DNA from: a virus
DNA: 64,000 nucleotides
Strand: one strand, 5' to 3'
IMG/VR virus record: IMGVR_UViG_3300010396_000006
Location: 41,648-105,647 of that record
Shown here: positions 47,055 through 56,169 of the stretch, piece by piece
Position numbering within the stretch: the stretch's first letter is position 1
Layout of the letters: every line of letters starts with the position of its first letter
Translations under genes and position numbers: made by a program
The notes under the pieces: generated by a model
Seen by the model: the letters and a program-made list of their open reading frames with translations, nothing else
Told to the model about the DNA's origin: nothing
Databases searched by the model: none

Positions 47055-47086
47055 AACATTCATTGTAGTGTTCGGAAAATCAAAAA
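47055..47086 (-). promoter_or_regulatory. Minus-strand promoter-like element for the gene at 46766
   Basis: TTTTTGATTTTCCGA on the minus strand (47086-47072) is identical to the plus-strand 15-mer at 25057. TTGATT with a 17-base spacer leads to AATGTT; TACAAT (47067-47062) is an alternative -10. Confidence 0.4.
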
Positions 47087-47101
47087 GAAAGAAAAATTGA
47101 G

Positions 47102-47539
47102 ATGGCGACTTACATCGAAGACGGGTTTACGCGGAATGATGGATATTTGGCGGCAGCCCCAAAGGAGAAAAACGGCGAGATTCTCTATGACGCCGTTCGG
47201 TTCTCTTACCGTCCATGCACACGACTGGAACTGCTGAAACACGATGCCGCAATGGCCGTGGCATTGGCGGACCAGTACACAAACACCGAGGCGAGAGAAA
47301 AGGCCGACAAGATTTCTTGTCAGTTGATTATCAGCAAGCTGGTTTCGTGGGACATCAAAAATAGCAAAGGCGTCGTCCCCATTACCGAGCATTCCCTGCA
47401 TCGGATTAACGAACTGGTTTTCCAAGCGATCGACAGTATCATCCGCGGCCGACAGGTCAGCGACCCGATTCCCGGTGAAGAGAAAAAGCCATCCGATGAG
47501 GCGCAGCTAAAAAACTCCGATACGGTCTCGAACTCCTGA
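47102..47539 (+). CDS. Tail assembly chaperone G-like protein
   Basis: This 145-residue protein sits between tube and tape measure and is the unshifted product of the chaperone pair. It is mostly helical (RLELLKHDAAMAVALADQYTNTEAREKADKISCQLIISKLVSWD). Such proteins coat the tape measure during tail assembly. Near its end the slippery A-AAA-AAC (47509-47515) lets part of the ribosomes enter the -1 frame. Confidence 0.8.
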   Translation: MATYIEDGFTRNDGYLAAAPKEKNGEILYDAVRFSYRPCTRLELLKHDAAMAVALADQYTNTEAREKADKISCQLIISKLVSWDIKNSKGVVPITEHSLHRINELVFQAIDSIIRGRQVSDPIPGEEKKPSDEAQLKNSDTVSNS

Positions 47540-47913
47540 TTCTGAATCAGAAAGTCGCAGACCGAGATTGTGGTGTTTGTCAGAAATGGCAGTTTGACGA
47601 AAAGACGGGATTGCGGACAAAAAATCTCAAAGGCGATCCAGAACTCCGTCACTTTGGTTGCCCGCCGCCATGTCGAACGAGAATCGGTTGTGCGAAAGGA
47701 ACTCCCGAAAATCCAAAATCATTGAGTGAGGAAAATCAGATTTGTTTCCAGCACTTCAAGGAGTGCAAAGTAACCGGTCACTGGCCGGATGACGCGGTTG
47801 TCAGACGAAACGCGGCTGTGATTCAGGAAGTGATCGACGACTGCGAAAAATTCCAGTTGGTGTCATTCCGTAAACGGATGATTGAAATTGGTGAGGCTTT
47901 GATTCATGCCTGA
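47102..47913 (+). CDS. Tail assembly chaperone GT-like frameshift product
   Basis: A -1 slip at A-AAA-AAC (47509-47515, 0-frame codons AAA-AAC) joins the G frame to a -1 frame that is open from 47500 to 47913. The fusion has ~270 residues. The extension (LRYGLELLILNQKVADRDCGVCQKW...) is cysteine-rich, with CGVC, CPPPC and C..H/C patterns that could bind zinc, and ends eight bases into the tape measure gene. The heptamer, the direction of shift and the position before the tape measure agree with the classical lambda G/GT system. The extension has no convincing start of its own. Confidence 0.8.
47509..47515 (+). promoter_or_regulatory. -1 ribosomal frameshift heptamer
   Basis: A-AAA-AAC occupies 47509-47515, in phase with the upstream frame (CTA AAA AAC). 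It lies about 25 bases before the 0-frame stop and leads into the -1 frame that stays open to 47913. Confidence 0.8.
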
Positions 47914-50161
47914 CGACGTCACTAAAGAAGTGTCCATTAAGGTTTCTGTTGTCGATGGCAACATGAAGCTTGGACCGATCGATACGACCGCGGCGATGGC
48001 ATCCATCAAATCGGTTAGTGATGCGTACGCTGCTGCATTGAATCAGACGTCATCATTTAGCGGAACGGGATCATTCTCGGTTGGTGCGCCCGGTTCATCC
48101 GGGGCGATGTCTGGAAGTATGTTCCATACGGCTCGTGTCCGTCGTGGCAACATGGCCGGCTCGACAATGGCTCAGCAAATTGCCCAGCAGGCGATGGAAG
48201 CCGGCGGCGCTCAGAATGATCTTGATGATTATTTCGCGTCTCAGGGAGCCATCTATCCGACGGCGGCAGAGAAAAAGAAGCGGATGGCCGCGGCGGTAGA
48301 AGCCCAGAAGCAACGAGACGCTTCTCACAAAGCCTACGTGGACGCCGAAAAGAAGGCACGGGCCGACAAGGAAAAAGAGCAACAGTCCACAATGGATCAG
48401 TTCGTGGCTCGGGCTGTCCAGCAAACCAATAAGGAGAAAAAAGCCAATCTCGCCAAGATGAAGGGCGGTTCAGGAGCAGATACGACTGGCGATATCGAAC
48501 GGCAGGCAGCAGCGTTCGGACATGCGGCGACTTCGGCTCTGTACTTCGCCAAAGGATTGGCGTTAGTTGCCACTTCGTCCGATGAAGAAACCGCGTCCAT
48601 GATTAAGACCGTGGTGGCCATTCAAGGCTACATGGACATGGCTCGTGGAGCAACTTCACTCGCTACCCAATTGGCCGCGGCACACAAAGCATCAGCCGCG
48701 GCATCTGCTGCTGGTTCTGCATCTGGAGCCGGGGGCGCGGCTGGTGGAGCATTGGCCGGAATCGGGACCGTTGCGTCTGCTGGATTCCTTGCCGCCGCAG
48801 CAGCCATCGGAACGGCAATAGCGGCATTGGTGGCGTGGCGGACGTATGTGATTGAGACGCGGCGTGTTACCGAATCTTATTACGACATGCTGATCGGGAA
48901 GTCGACAGCGGCGGCTGAGGCAACTTCTCGTGGTTCGTCGATTCAATCAAGACATCTGGCGCGGATGACTGCGATCAACGAACTGATCTCCAGTTCGGGG
49001 CAAGAGGCTCGCCGGAGCCTGACGAACATCAGCGGACGCGAAGCCACTGAATCCGGGGCGAGAGCCTATGAACACGACATGAATCTGTCGCCTGAATTGA
49101 AACATCTGCATCGTCAGCGTCTGGAAAACTCTCAGCGATTCTCCGAGACGCAAGGGGCATTGTCAGACCGGCTGACGACGCTGCGAGGTCGGCGAGGAGA
49201 TATTGAAAAAGGATTGGCGGCAGAAGCCGAGAACCGTCAGCGAATGGCGGCATCGCGAGCCAAGGAACAGGAAGCGATGCGGAGACAGCAAAGCAGTCTT
49301 CTGCAAAACGCTGGCGCATCCTATCCAACAGTCGGGTATCGCGGCATTACATCGGCCGTCCGTGGGTTCTTCCGTGGCGATCCTAATCTCGGCATGGGCG
49401 AATTGATCAATGGTCGGATGACTTTGACGACGGCCCAACGTGAAAAACACGCCGAATTGGATGCCAAGATTAAAGGCAGTCAGGCGGCGGGAGCATCCGA
49501 GCAAGACGAGAGTGCTCGCAAGACCGTCGAACTTTCAAAAGAGCGGCTTCAGAACGAACAGGAAACACTTCGAGTTCTGGCCGAGCAAAACAAGTCGGTC
49601 CGCGAATATCAGAACGAGACTCACAAGATCGTTCAACAAGTGAAGGAAAAACAAAAGTCATTCGAAATCGGGGCCGGCTCCGAAAACTTCGGTTCTCAAA
49701 ATCGTAAGCTGATGATTCAGGAAAAACACGATCGAATCGTTGCCCGGAAAGCTAAGAATAAACGTGAAGGGCGAGACGAATGGGAGGGCGTCGAAGAGTT
49801 CACCCAAGAAGAAATTCAATTGACCGGTCACGATGACGCTGCGTCCATCAGCACGGAGGCCCAGGCACAGCGGACGGCTCGAAAGAGCGGTCGCCGTAGC
49901 AGGGCACAAGACGAAGATCATCTTGCTATCGCAGAAGCGGAACAAGCCAAAGCGGACGCATTGCCGACGCAACCGGGGAAGGCTGCCATTGGCAAAAGCG
50001 GCGATGACATCAGAAAGATGGGCGAGGAATTGGCACAGGCCGCAAAAGATGCTCTCAACCTCGAAGAATACACAAACACCGTCAAGCAGAAGTTCGACGA
50101 ATTAAAAGAGGAAATCCAACATTACATCGTGCAGATCCAGACGTGGAGTCCCCAGCTTTGA
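47906..50161 (+). CDS. Tape measure protein
   Basis: The 751-residue protein sets tail length and may help DNA entry. It has an N-terminal helical region with glycine/serine-rich patches, a hydrophobic segment (residues ~275-310, GGALAGIGTVASAGFLAAAAAIG then TAIAALVAW) typical of tape measures, and a long coiled coil (~400-640). At about 0.15 nm per residue it would give a tail near 110 nm, a rule-of-thumb estimate. It overlaps the frameshift product by eight bases. Confidence 0.85.
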   Translation: MPDDVTKEVSIKVSVVDGNMKLGPIDTTAAMASIKSVSDAYAAALNQTSSFSGTGSFSVGAPGSSGAMSGSMFHTARVRRGNMAGSTMAQQIAQQAMEAGGAQNDLDDYFASQGAIYPTAAEKKKRMAAAVEAQKQRDASHKAYVDAEKKARADKEKEQQSTMDQFVARAVQQTNKEKKANLAKMKGGSGADTTGDIERQAAAFGHAATSALYFAKGLALVATSSDEETASMIKTVVAIQGYMDMARGATSLATQLAAAHKASAAASAAGSASGAGGAAGGALAGIGTVASAGFLAAAAAIGTAIAALVAWRTYVIETRRVTESYYDMLIGKSTAAAEATSRGSSIQSRHLARMTAINELISSSGQEARRSLTNISGREATESGARAYEHDMNLSPELKHLHRQRLENSQRFSETQGALSDRLTTLRGRRGDIEKGLAAEAENRQRMAASRAKEQEAMRRQQSSLLQNAGASYPTVGYRGITSAVRGFFRGDPNLGMGELINGRMTLTTAQREKHAELDAKIKGSQAAGASEQDESARKTVELSKERLQNEQETLRVLAEQNKSVREYQNETHKIVQQVKEKQKSFEIGAGSENFGSQNRKLMIQEKHDRIVARKAKNKREGRDEWEGVEEFTQEEIQLTGHDDAASISTEAQAQRTARKSGRRSRAQDEDHLAIAEAEQAKADALPTQPGKAAIGKSGDDIRKMGEELAQAAKDALNLEEYTNTVKQKFDELKEEIQHYIVQIQTWSPQL

Positions 50162-50176
50162 CGGATCAAAGACGCT

Positions 50177-50938
50177 ATGGCAGCTAGTACGCAATTTTTC
50201 TACGGTGACTTCTTGCATCAGGACAAATCCACGAACTTCAACGGGATTCAGCGGAATCTCGTATTGGGGCCGAACGGACGCGCCTATCTGATGCAAGAGA
50301 CGTGGAATGTCTTGGCTCGCTGGATTGATTTGCAAGGCGGTGGGGCTGACGAACTCCAAGGTTATCTGGGTGAGATGCGACAAGCCTATTCGCGGAATGG
50401 GCAACCTTGCGGATTCGCCGGCACGAACTGGCTTATGGACCCCGCTAGATCAGTTGGGGGACCAGTCGTTCTTGGTCAGCCAGGTCATTCGATGCTACGC
50501 GGCGTCGACGGTATCAACTATCTCGAAGTCACCGTTGCGATTCAGAATACAACGCTATTCCAAGATTCCTATCCGGGAGCATCGCCAGGAACTTTGACGT
50601 CCTTTGAGGAAACAACCTCGTTTACAGACAATGCCGGACTGCCGATCTTCGTTGAGCGAATTCCGCAGAATGGTCTGCCGATACTGCAACAGGTCTCGAC
50701 CAATTCATGGTACTTCGGAACGCAAGCCGGATCGGCGACATCGACAGTAACTTGGCCATCACCTGCGGCGGCTTTATTTCCAGGGGCGGCGAGAACTTCA
50801 GGGAATGCTGCTCAGGGCGTCACCTACAAGAGTCCAAAAATGATCCGTGGCGTGCCAGTCGAATATACGACGACTTGGAAGTACGAATACATTTCCGCAA
50901 CACCGTTCCTCAGCCAACTGCCAAATACTCAAGGATAA
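50177..50938 (+). CDS. Tail protein downstream of tape measure
   Basis: This 253-residue, beta-rich protein occupies the distal-tail position. It starts STQFFYGDFLHQDKSTNFNG and has many Gly/Pro/aromatic turns, with no obvious enzyme motif. A distal tail (Dit) or tail-tip role is likely from order alone. Confidence 0.65.
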   Translation: MAASTQFFYGDFLHQDKSTNFNGIQRNLVLGPNGRAYLMQETWNVLARWIDLQGGGADELQGYLGEMRQAYSRNGQPCGFAGTNWLMDPARSVGGPVVLGQPGHSMLRGVDGINYLEVTVAIQNTTLFQDSYPGASPGTLTSFEETTSFTDNAGLPIFVERIPQNGLPILQQVSTNSWYFGTQAGSATSTVTWPSPAAALFPGAARTSGNAAQGVTYKSPKMIRGVPVEYTTTWKYEYISATPFLSQLPNTQG

Positions 50939-50941
50939 GCG

Positions 50942-52198
50942 ATGACAGTCAAACGATGGCTCGGCGCTGCAAATGCGGTCAATGATCTCTGGACAATCTC
51001 CCTGTCAGGGACCGTGATCAGCCAGACGTATACTCTGACGATCAACGGCAAATCACTGGCCTATGCCGCCAGCGGGACCGATACCGTCAATTCGATTTTG
51101 ACGGCGATTGTGGCCGCATGGAATTCACTGACGGCTCCGGTTCCACCGCCGGAGTTTCAGGAACTGACCGCAACGGCATTCCCGGTCGCCGGGCCATTCA
51201 CCACAATTCAACTCAAAGGTGACGTGGCAGGCAATCCGACATTGCCGTCTGTGGCCACCAGCGGCGGCGCAACATTCTCGATTGCCAACACGACTCCGGC
51301 CACGGGTCCCAATGACTTCGCGAATGCGCAAAACTGGTCTGGCGGTGTCGCTCCAGTCAATGGCGATACGCTGGTCTTTGATAATGGTTCAGTGGCTTGT
51401 CTGTTCAATCTGTCGACGACATTGACTGGCATCACGGTGATTGTGAATCCAGGATTCACCGGCACGATTGGACTGCCACTGATCAACACCAATTCACCGA
51501 CGAGCTATGCCGAATATCGTACGACGTCGCTCACGCTGGTTGGCGGCACAGCGACAATCAACGGTCCCGCATTGCAACGGTTCAATATTGCCTTTGGGGC
51601 CAATACGTCGACGGTTCGTATCATGGGAACCGGAAGCCGTCTGGACCGTTACACTCCGGTTGTGTTGATCACTGGCGGCAATGGTTCCAGTGAACTCGAT
51701 ATGACCAAGGGTGATGCGGGGTTGGCGTTCTATCTCGGCACAACCGCAAACTTCCCGACAATCAAGACCGGATTTCTCAACAACGCGACAACCGATGTCA
51801 GCTTGATCTGCGGGCCGGGGACAACGCTAGGAACGATCAGTCAAAACGGTGGCAACATCACATTCCAAAGCGCGGCGACAACAGCCAATCTTGGACAAGC
51901 CGGCGGCTCGATGACGATTCAAGACGGATCGGCAACAACTCTCAATGCCTTGAACGGCACGGTCTACCAAAACACGACTGGCACAATTGGAACGGCCAAT
52001 CTCTACAACTCCGCAACGCTGAACTGCGACGGGGACCCGCGTAGCAAAGCGATCACGACGCTGAATGTCTTCTCGTCATCGGTGACGGTGATCGACAATC
52101 AGAGAACGGTCAACAGCGGCACGATCACGGCTGTCATGGACAACCTGACCGGCTTCAACATTCAACATGGCGGTTCAACTTCTCTCGTCATCACGTAA
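50942..52198 (+). CDS. Tail-tip protein with beta-helix-like repeats
   Basis: This 418-residue protein opens with an Ig-like domain (TYTLTINGKSLAYAASGTDTVNSILTAIVAAW, residues ~27-58). From ~125 on (NWSGGVAPVNGDTLVFDNGS) it consists of short strands separated by Gly/Asn/Thr turns, as in right-handed beta-helix or adhesin proteins. It begins three bases after the previous stop. A receptor-binding or tip role is plausible. Confidence 0.65.
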   Translation: MTVKRWLGAANAVNDLWTISLSGTVISQTYTLTINGKSLAYAASGTDTVNSILTAIVAAWNSLTAPVPPPEFQELTATAFPVAGPFTTIQLKGDVAGNPTLPSVATSGGATFSIANTTPATGPNDFANAQNWSGGVAPVNGDTLVFDNGSVACLFNLSTTLTGITVIVNPGFTGTIGLPLINTNSPTSYAEYRTTSLTLVGGTATINGPALQRFNIAFGANTSTVRIMGTGSRLDRYTPVVLITGGNGSSELDMTKGDAGLAFYLGTTANFPTIKTGFLNNATTDVSLICGPGTTLGTISQNGGNITFQSAATTANLGQAGGSMTIQDGSATTLNALNGTVYQNTTGTIGTANLYNSATLNCDGDPRSKAITTLNVFSSSVTVIDNQRTVNSGTITAVMDNLTGFNIQHGGSTSLVIT

Positions 52199-52204
52199 TG
52201 AACT

Positions 52205-54013
52205 ATGACAACAATTAACTTTGGCGCATGGGAATATCCCGGTATCCAAGTGTATGACTCCGTTCGATTCACGGACGTCAGCGGGATCTCGCCATCGGTT
52301 TGCGTCGTGCGAGTCTTTCCGCAATACGGCTGGCCTGATCGCATTGGTGACATGGTTTTCACCTACAACGCGAATCAGATCGTGATTCCCGGATGCACAA
52401 TCGACAATGCCTCGTTCCAGCGAAACAGCGGCGGAAAAATTGTCAGCGTCCGCATTCTGGACTCACGCTGGCGATGGGCCTACGGTCAAATCACGTTGCG
52501 AGCCAATGTCCGACTGCCGAATAACTTCGTTGATCCATTGCATGAGAAGACGCCACAAGAGATCGCGACACTCTGTTTCATTGCGATGGGGGAAACAAGT
52601 TTCGACGTCTCGGCATTGCCATCGGATGCCCGGCCCGATATCGACTGGGAATCGGAAAATCCCGCTCAGTGTCTGGCACAGATGTGCGATGACCTGGGCT
52701 GTCGGATTGTGCCGCGCAGGTCTGATGCAACCTGGGTGATCTGCCAGACGGGCGTCGGAAATCCCTTACCGGATAATCTTCCGTATCAAGACGGCGGCGA
52801 TGGCATCGACCCGAAAGAGATTCCTGATTTTCTCCAGATTGTGACGGCTCCCGTGAACTATCAGGTCGCTTTGCCGATGGAACCGATCGGTCGTGACTTA
52901 GATCAATCGTGGCTTCCGGCGCAGGAACTTAGCTACTGTCCGAATCCAGATAATACCTATGACGTGGCTTACGGGTATGGGTTGGAACCGTCGACGATGT
53001 GCAACCTCAGCAATACGCGGGTTTTGCAAGCGGACGGAACGGCTGTTAGCGCCCGCGAAATCGCCCGTACCTATCTCTATCGCTCGTGGAGGATCAAGAC
53101 GCCGTTTTCGAATGGACAGCGACTCATCCTTGGTTTCCCGACCATGTATATCAACGGATACGATGGTTACGTCTGCCGCAAGCAGATCATCCTGACCGAC
53201 AAGTTAGCTCAGTGCTACACCGATGAACGCGGCGAGATTCATCCCCGGCCGGCCTATATGTTCGGCGAATTTGAATCCCGCGTCTCACCGCAGATCAATT
53301 ATCCGCCGGGAACACGCATCGACTATCAATCACCCAACGTCGACAAGTATCCCGAGGAACGGAGTTCCTTCAATCTGAATGCCGATCCACTGGATACGGA
53401 CCGCTCGATCGTCACGACGTCCAGGCAAATGACGTTCATCACAAAGAACATCGCACAGCCAGATGGCACGACACGAACTCGATATGACTTCGCGAAACTG
53501 TTCTACGTTTGTGCGATCCAGATCCGAGACCCCGACACATGGCAACCGATCCGTTATTTCCGTTTCCGACAGATCAGCGACAGTCCGAATCCTGATCCGA
53601 CCAACGTCGCTACGATCGTCAAGAACGACATTCAGCCGTGGTTCATCAATCTCTACAACCCGGACGGAACATGGTCATCGAATACCAACAACAGCGATGA
53701 CGTGAATAATCAATGCGATTACTACCTTGATCAGATTCAGCAGACGTTCATGACGATCTCAACGCAAACGCGAACCTATATCGGCCTATTCCCGATCGAC
53801 ATGGACGGAGCGATTCAACAGGTGACGTACGAGATCGGCAAGCAAGGCACAAACACGATCGCGTCGAACGGCACGGAACATAATTTCGACATTCCAACGT
53901 ATGCCGAACGGCGACAGCGCGACGGTCGTCACAACATTCAGCAGAAGTTGCGATTGAAGGCCGAAATTGAATCCCGGCGTCAAGCCACGAAAGGCACGTT
54001 CAACACGTTGTAA
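52205..54013 (+). CDS. Tail hub-like protein
   Basis: This 602-residue protein has strands and helices with DIDWESENPAQCLAQMCDDLGCRIVPRRSDATWVI (residues ~140-180). This is the type of helix-strand segment found in gp27/gpD-like hub proteins, where LGC-R-V follows a helix. The remainder is a long beta-rich region ending in a basic helix (RQRDGRHNIQQKLRLKAEIESRRQ). It is the largest distal tail protein and probably forms the hub ring under the tape measure. Confidence 0.6.
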   Translation: MTTINFGAWEYPGIQVYDSVRFTDVSGISPSVCVVRVFPQYGWPDRIGDMVFTYNANQIVIPGCTIDNASFQRNSGGKIVSVRILDSRWRWAYGQITLRANVRLPNNFVDPLHEKTPQEIATLCFIAMGETSFDVSALPSDARPDIDWESENPAQCLAQMCDDLGCRIVPRRSDATWVICQTGVGNPLPDNLPYQDGGDGIDPKEIPDFLQIVTAPVNYQVALPMEPIGRDLDQSWLPAQELSYCPNPDNTYDVAYGYGLEPSTMCNLSNTRVLQADGTAVSAREIARTYLYRSWRIKTPFSNGQRLILGFPTMYINGYDGYVCRKQIILTDKLAQCYTDERGEIHPRPAYMFGEFESRVSPQINYPPGTRIDYQSPNVDKYPEERSSFNLNADPLDTDRSIVTTSRQMTFITKNIAQPDGTTRTRYDFAKLFYVCAIQIRDPDTWQPIRYFRFRQISDSPNPDPTNVATIVKNDIQPWFINLYNPDGTWSSNTNNSDDVNNQCDYYLDQIQQTFMTISTQTRTYIGLFPIDMDGAIQQVTYEIGKQGTNTIASNGTEHNFDIPTYAERRQRDGRHNIQQKLRLKAEIESRRQATKGTFNTL

Positions 54014-54021
54014 ATTGAACT

Positions 54022-54714
54022 ATGAGTGACTTAGCGCCAGTTCGCGGAGTGATGATTCAGAACGATTCGGGGATGAACATTCCACCGAATTCGGTCGTTG
54101 TTGTGACGTTCGTAGAATACACGACTGGAGACGCAAACAACGATCCGGAAGTGATCCATCATGTCACGCAATACAGCGGACAAAGCGGGAATTTTCTCGT
54201 TACGGGCGATACAGACATTCCGGCAGGGGCAACTGGCGGCACATCAGGTGACGCTGAAGAAACTCCGCGTGCGTCGCTATCGAGAGCCTATTCCGACTCA
54301 TTCATCTATGTGGCAATTGACCCCGGTGTCGCGGTTCCTACTGCTGGAGAACAATGGTCCCCAGTTAGTGGGAAATGGTATTTAAGCAGGGGTGGGAGTG
54401 GTTTTAATGCTCAAGGTGGCGCGTTTGGACCATCAGGAAATCAGATCGCAATCTTCAACCGCATTGCGGCGGCATCTCAAGGACAGATATTCCACGGCGA
54501 ATTGACATCAACCTGTTCGGTGGCGACCAATTCCAGGAGTGGTTCTACGACCTGCACCGTCCAGGCATATGTTGGCACGGGTTCAACGACGCTAAGCGGA
54601 ACAGACATCACCGTCACAAATCGCTCCCTGACAATGAATGGATTGCCAGGTGCATATGCATTCTGGACCCAGATTGGCAGCGAGACAGTGCTATTGGGAG
54701 TCGATTGCCCATGA
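54022..54714 (+). CDS. Tail fibre or tip protein
   Basis: This 230-residue Ser/Thr/Gly-rich protein has a beta-sandwich-like outline (VRGVMIQNDSGMNIPPNSVVVVTFVEY at the start, TCTVQAYVGTGSTTLSGTDITVTN towards the end). It overlaps the next gene by four bases. An adhesin or decoration role is inferred from composition and position. Confidence 0.6.
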   Translation: MSDLAPVRGVMIQNDSGMNIPPNSVVVVTFVEYTTGDANNDPEVIHHVTQYSGQSGNFLVTGDTDIPAGATGGTSGDAEETPRASLSRAYSDSFIYVAIDPGVAVPTAGEQWSPVSGKWYLSRGGSGFNAQGGAFGPSGNQIAIFNRIAAASQGQIFHGELTSTCSVATNSRSGSTTCTVQAYVGTGSTTLSGTDITVTNRSLTMNGLPGAYAFWTQIGSETVLLGVDCP

Positions 54715-55721
54715 TGGGATTTGGTCAATGCTGCGGCTCCTGCGGTAGCGGCGGAGGTGTATATAATGTGATGAAGATCGATCCTTCAAACGGCTCGATC
54801 ATTTGGACGTCTTTGGCTGTTGGAACCAGTCCCGGCGCTAAACGGGCCTTCAGGGTGCTACCGCTGACCGGCACTAACGATGTCATGGTCAGTTGCGACG
54901 TCAACGCGATTTGTCGCATGGACAGCACCGGCGCTGAGATTTGGCATTACGACGACCAGTTCTCGGACCCCGCGAGGCGAACATTCTCAGTTGATACATC
55001 GCTAGGCCGAATAATTGGGCTCAATGTTTACCCTGCCAACTTCAGTTTCTCTCAAGGGTTTTACAGCATTGATTTCAGCGGCGTAATCGATTGGAAGATG
55101 AGTTACACCGGATCGGTTGCCATCAATAATGTGATGTCGGTTGTTGCGGCCGGAGGCATCGCGATATTTTGCACAAATGAAACCTTTGGCCAGTATTTCG
55201 GGGTTGCGACCGCAACTATCCCTCAACTGTTCACGAATTCTGTCACCACACTTTATTCTACGCCAACCCCAGGGATATTCGCCTATTGTTGTTTTGATGG
55301 TTCCGGCAACGCAGTCGCCACGAACGCGACAGTCGTTCCATCGACCGGAGTTGGGACGTTTTTTTCTCCAGCAACAAACAATCTAAACATCCAGTCTGGC
55401 GGCGGTAAGTTTAGCGCCAACAGCCCCAACGCGATCTCTGCACCACCCCTTTTTCGCGGCGGATCGTCTCTTCCACTCCTCTCCGGGACGGGTCCGGGCG
55501 CAATTGGCACAAGCACTACAAACCCGACCGTATCCGATACGTGCTGCGATTCGGCGCAATATTACTTTGTCACGTCGCCGATGGCCGGACTCGGCAATAT
55601 CATCGCACTGGATTCGTCGTTTAATCTCGTCTGGTCCCAAACGTATGGCCCGACAAGCAGCCACAACCCTACCGGTTGCTGTATTTCCGATGACGGATAT
55701 CTCTATGTCTGCGGAAATTAA
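54711..55721 (+). CDS. Beta-propeller-like tail protein
   Basis: This is a 336-residue protein. A cysteine/glycine-rich start (GQCCGSCGSGGG) precedes repeats of the PQQ/quinoprotein type: KIDPSNGSIIWTS, CRMDSTGAEIWHYDD, SIDFSGVIDWKM and ALDSSFNLVWSQTYG, ending DDGYLYVCGN. Each repeat ends in a Trp-containing strand, as in PQQ-like propellers. It is probably a surface-exposed receptor-binding or glycan-binding tail protein. The start overlaps the previous stop. Confidence 0.7.
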   Translation: MMGFGQCCGSCGSGGGVYNVMKIDPSNGSIIWTSLAVGTSPGAKRAFRVLPLTGTNDVMVSCDVNAICRMDSTGAEIWHYDDQFSDPARRTFSVDTSLGRIIGLNVYPANFSFSQGFYSIDFSGVIDWKMSYTGSVAINNVMSVVAAGGIAIFCTNETFGQYFGVATATIPQLFTNSVTTLYSTPTPGIFAYCCFDGSGNAVATNATVVPSTGVGTFFSPATNNLNIQSGGGKFSANSPNAISAPPLFRGGSSLPLLSGTGPGAIGTSTTNPTVSDTCCDSAQYYFVTSPMAGLGNIIALDSSFNLVWSQTYGPTSSHNPTGCCISDDGYLYVCGN

Positions 55722-55917
55722 GCAGCGCATCGATCGCGGACCCTGCGGTCATCGCGGCGAGTCATTCGACTCCGAGGTGTGCGATTTGTGCGGGATCAAG
55801 GGGCAGATTGTCCCGATCTTCTCATGCGATCGATACACGAAATGCGTCCTGAATCGCCATCGCCAGCGACAACTGATCCGCAATTGTTTACTTTGCGATG
55901 ACTTTGAACCAACCTAA
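55705..55917 (+). CDS. Small zinc-binding protein
   Basis: This 70-residue protein begins inside the end of the propeller gene. CGHRGES, CDLCGIKGQIVPIFSCDRYTKCV and NCLLCDDFEPT carry seven cysteines. I recall short proteins of this kind in planctomycete genomes and phages, function unknown. It closes the tail operon. Confidence 0.65.
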   Translation: MSAEIKQRIDRGPCGHRGESFDSEVCDLCGIKGQIVPIFSCDRYTKCVLNRHRQRQLIRNCLLCDDFEPT

Positions 55918-55927
55918 CCATCACCTC

Positions 55928-55950
55928 AATGCTGCCTTTGAGTAGGCAGC
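55928..55950 (+). terminator. Hairpin after the tail operon
   Basis: GCTGCCT/AGGCAGC (7 pairs) encloses TTGAGT. The T-run is missing, so it may end transcripts only partially. Confidence 0.4.
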
Positions 55951-56005
55951 CCAGCAGCCCCGCAATGAGGATTATGGCCAGAAATCACGATTTTCAGAGA
56001 ATTGC

Positions 56006-56035
56006 TTGAAAATTCACACGAAGTCTGTTTAGACT
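56006..56035 (+). promoter_or_regulatory. Promoter of RNA copy B
   Basis: TTGAAA (56006-56011), an 18-base spacer and TAGACT (56030-56035), preceded by an AAATC/GATTT pair at 55982-55993. The start site falls at the first base of the 5' hairpin of RNA B. Confidence 0.6.
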
Positions 56036-56037
56036 CC

Positions 56038-56149
56038 CGTTGCAATCTGGTGCCTCAGACTGCAAAATACCTTTCGAATACCGGGTTCGCCCGTGTTCAA
56101 TAAGCCGTTTCAACCTGAGGCACCGGGTTGTACGGCTTTTTTCTTTTCT
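56038..56149 (+). ncRNA. Kissing-loop terminator RNA, copy B
   Basis: The 5' hairpin pairs TTGCA/TGCAA and TCTG/CAGA (56040-56065) around loop GTGCCT. A small CGGG-TTCG-CCCG hairpin lies in the linker. The terminator (AAGCCGT/ACGGCTT plus inner AACC/GGTT, 56102-56138) shows AGGCAC in its loop and is followed by a long T-run. GGTGCCTCAG (56049-56058) is perfectly complementary to CTGAGGCACC (56115-56124). Copies A and C share this plan with different loop sequences that stay complementary. Confidence 0.6.
56102..56148 (+). terminator. Rho-independent terminator of RNA copy B
   Basis: Outer stem AAGCCGT/ACGGCTT and inner AACC/GGTT are followed by TTTTTTCTTTT. Confidence 0.8.
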
Positions 56150-56169
56150 AGCCATCACAGATCAACCAG

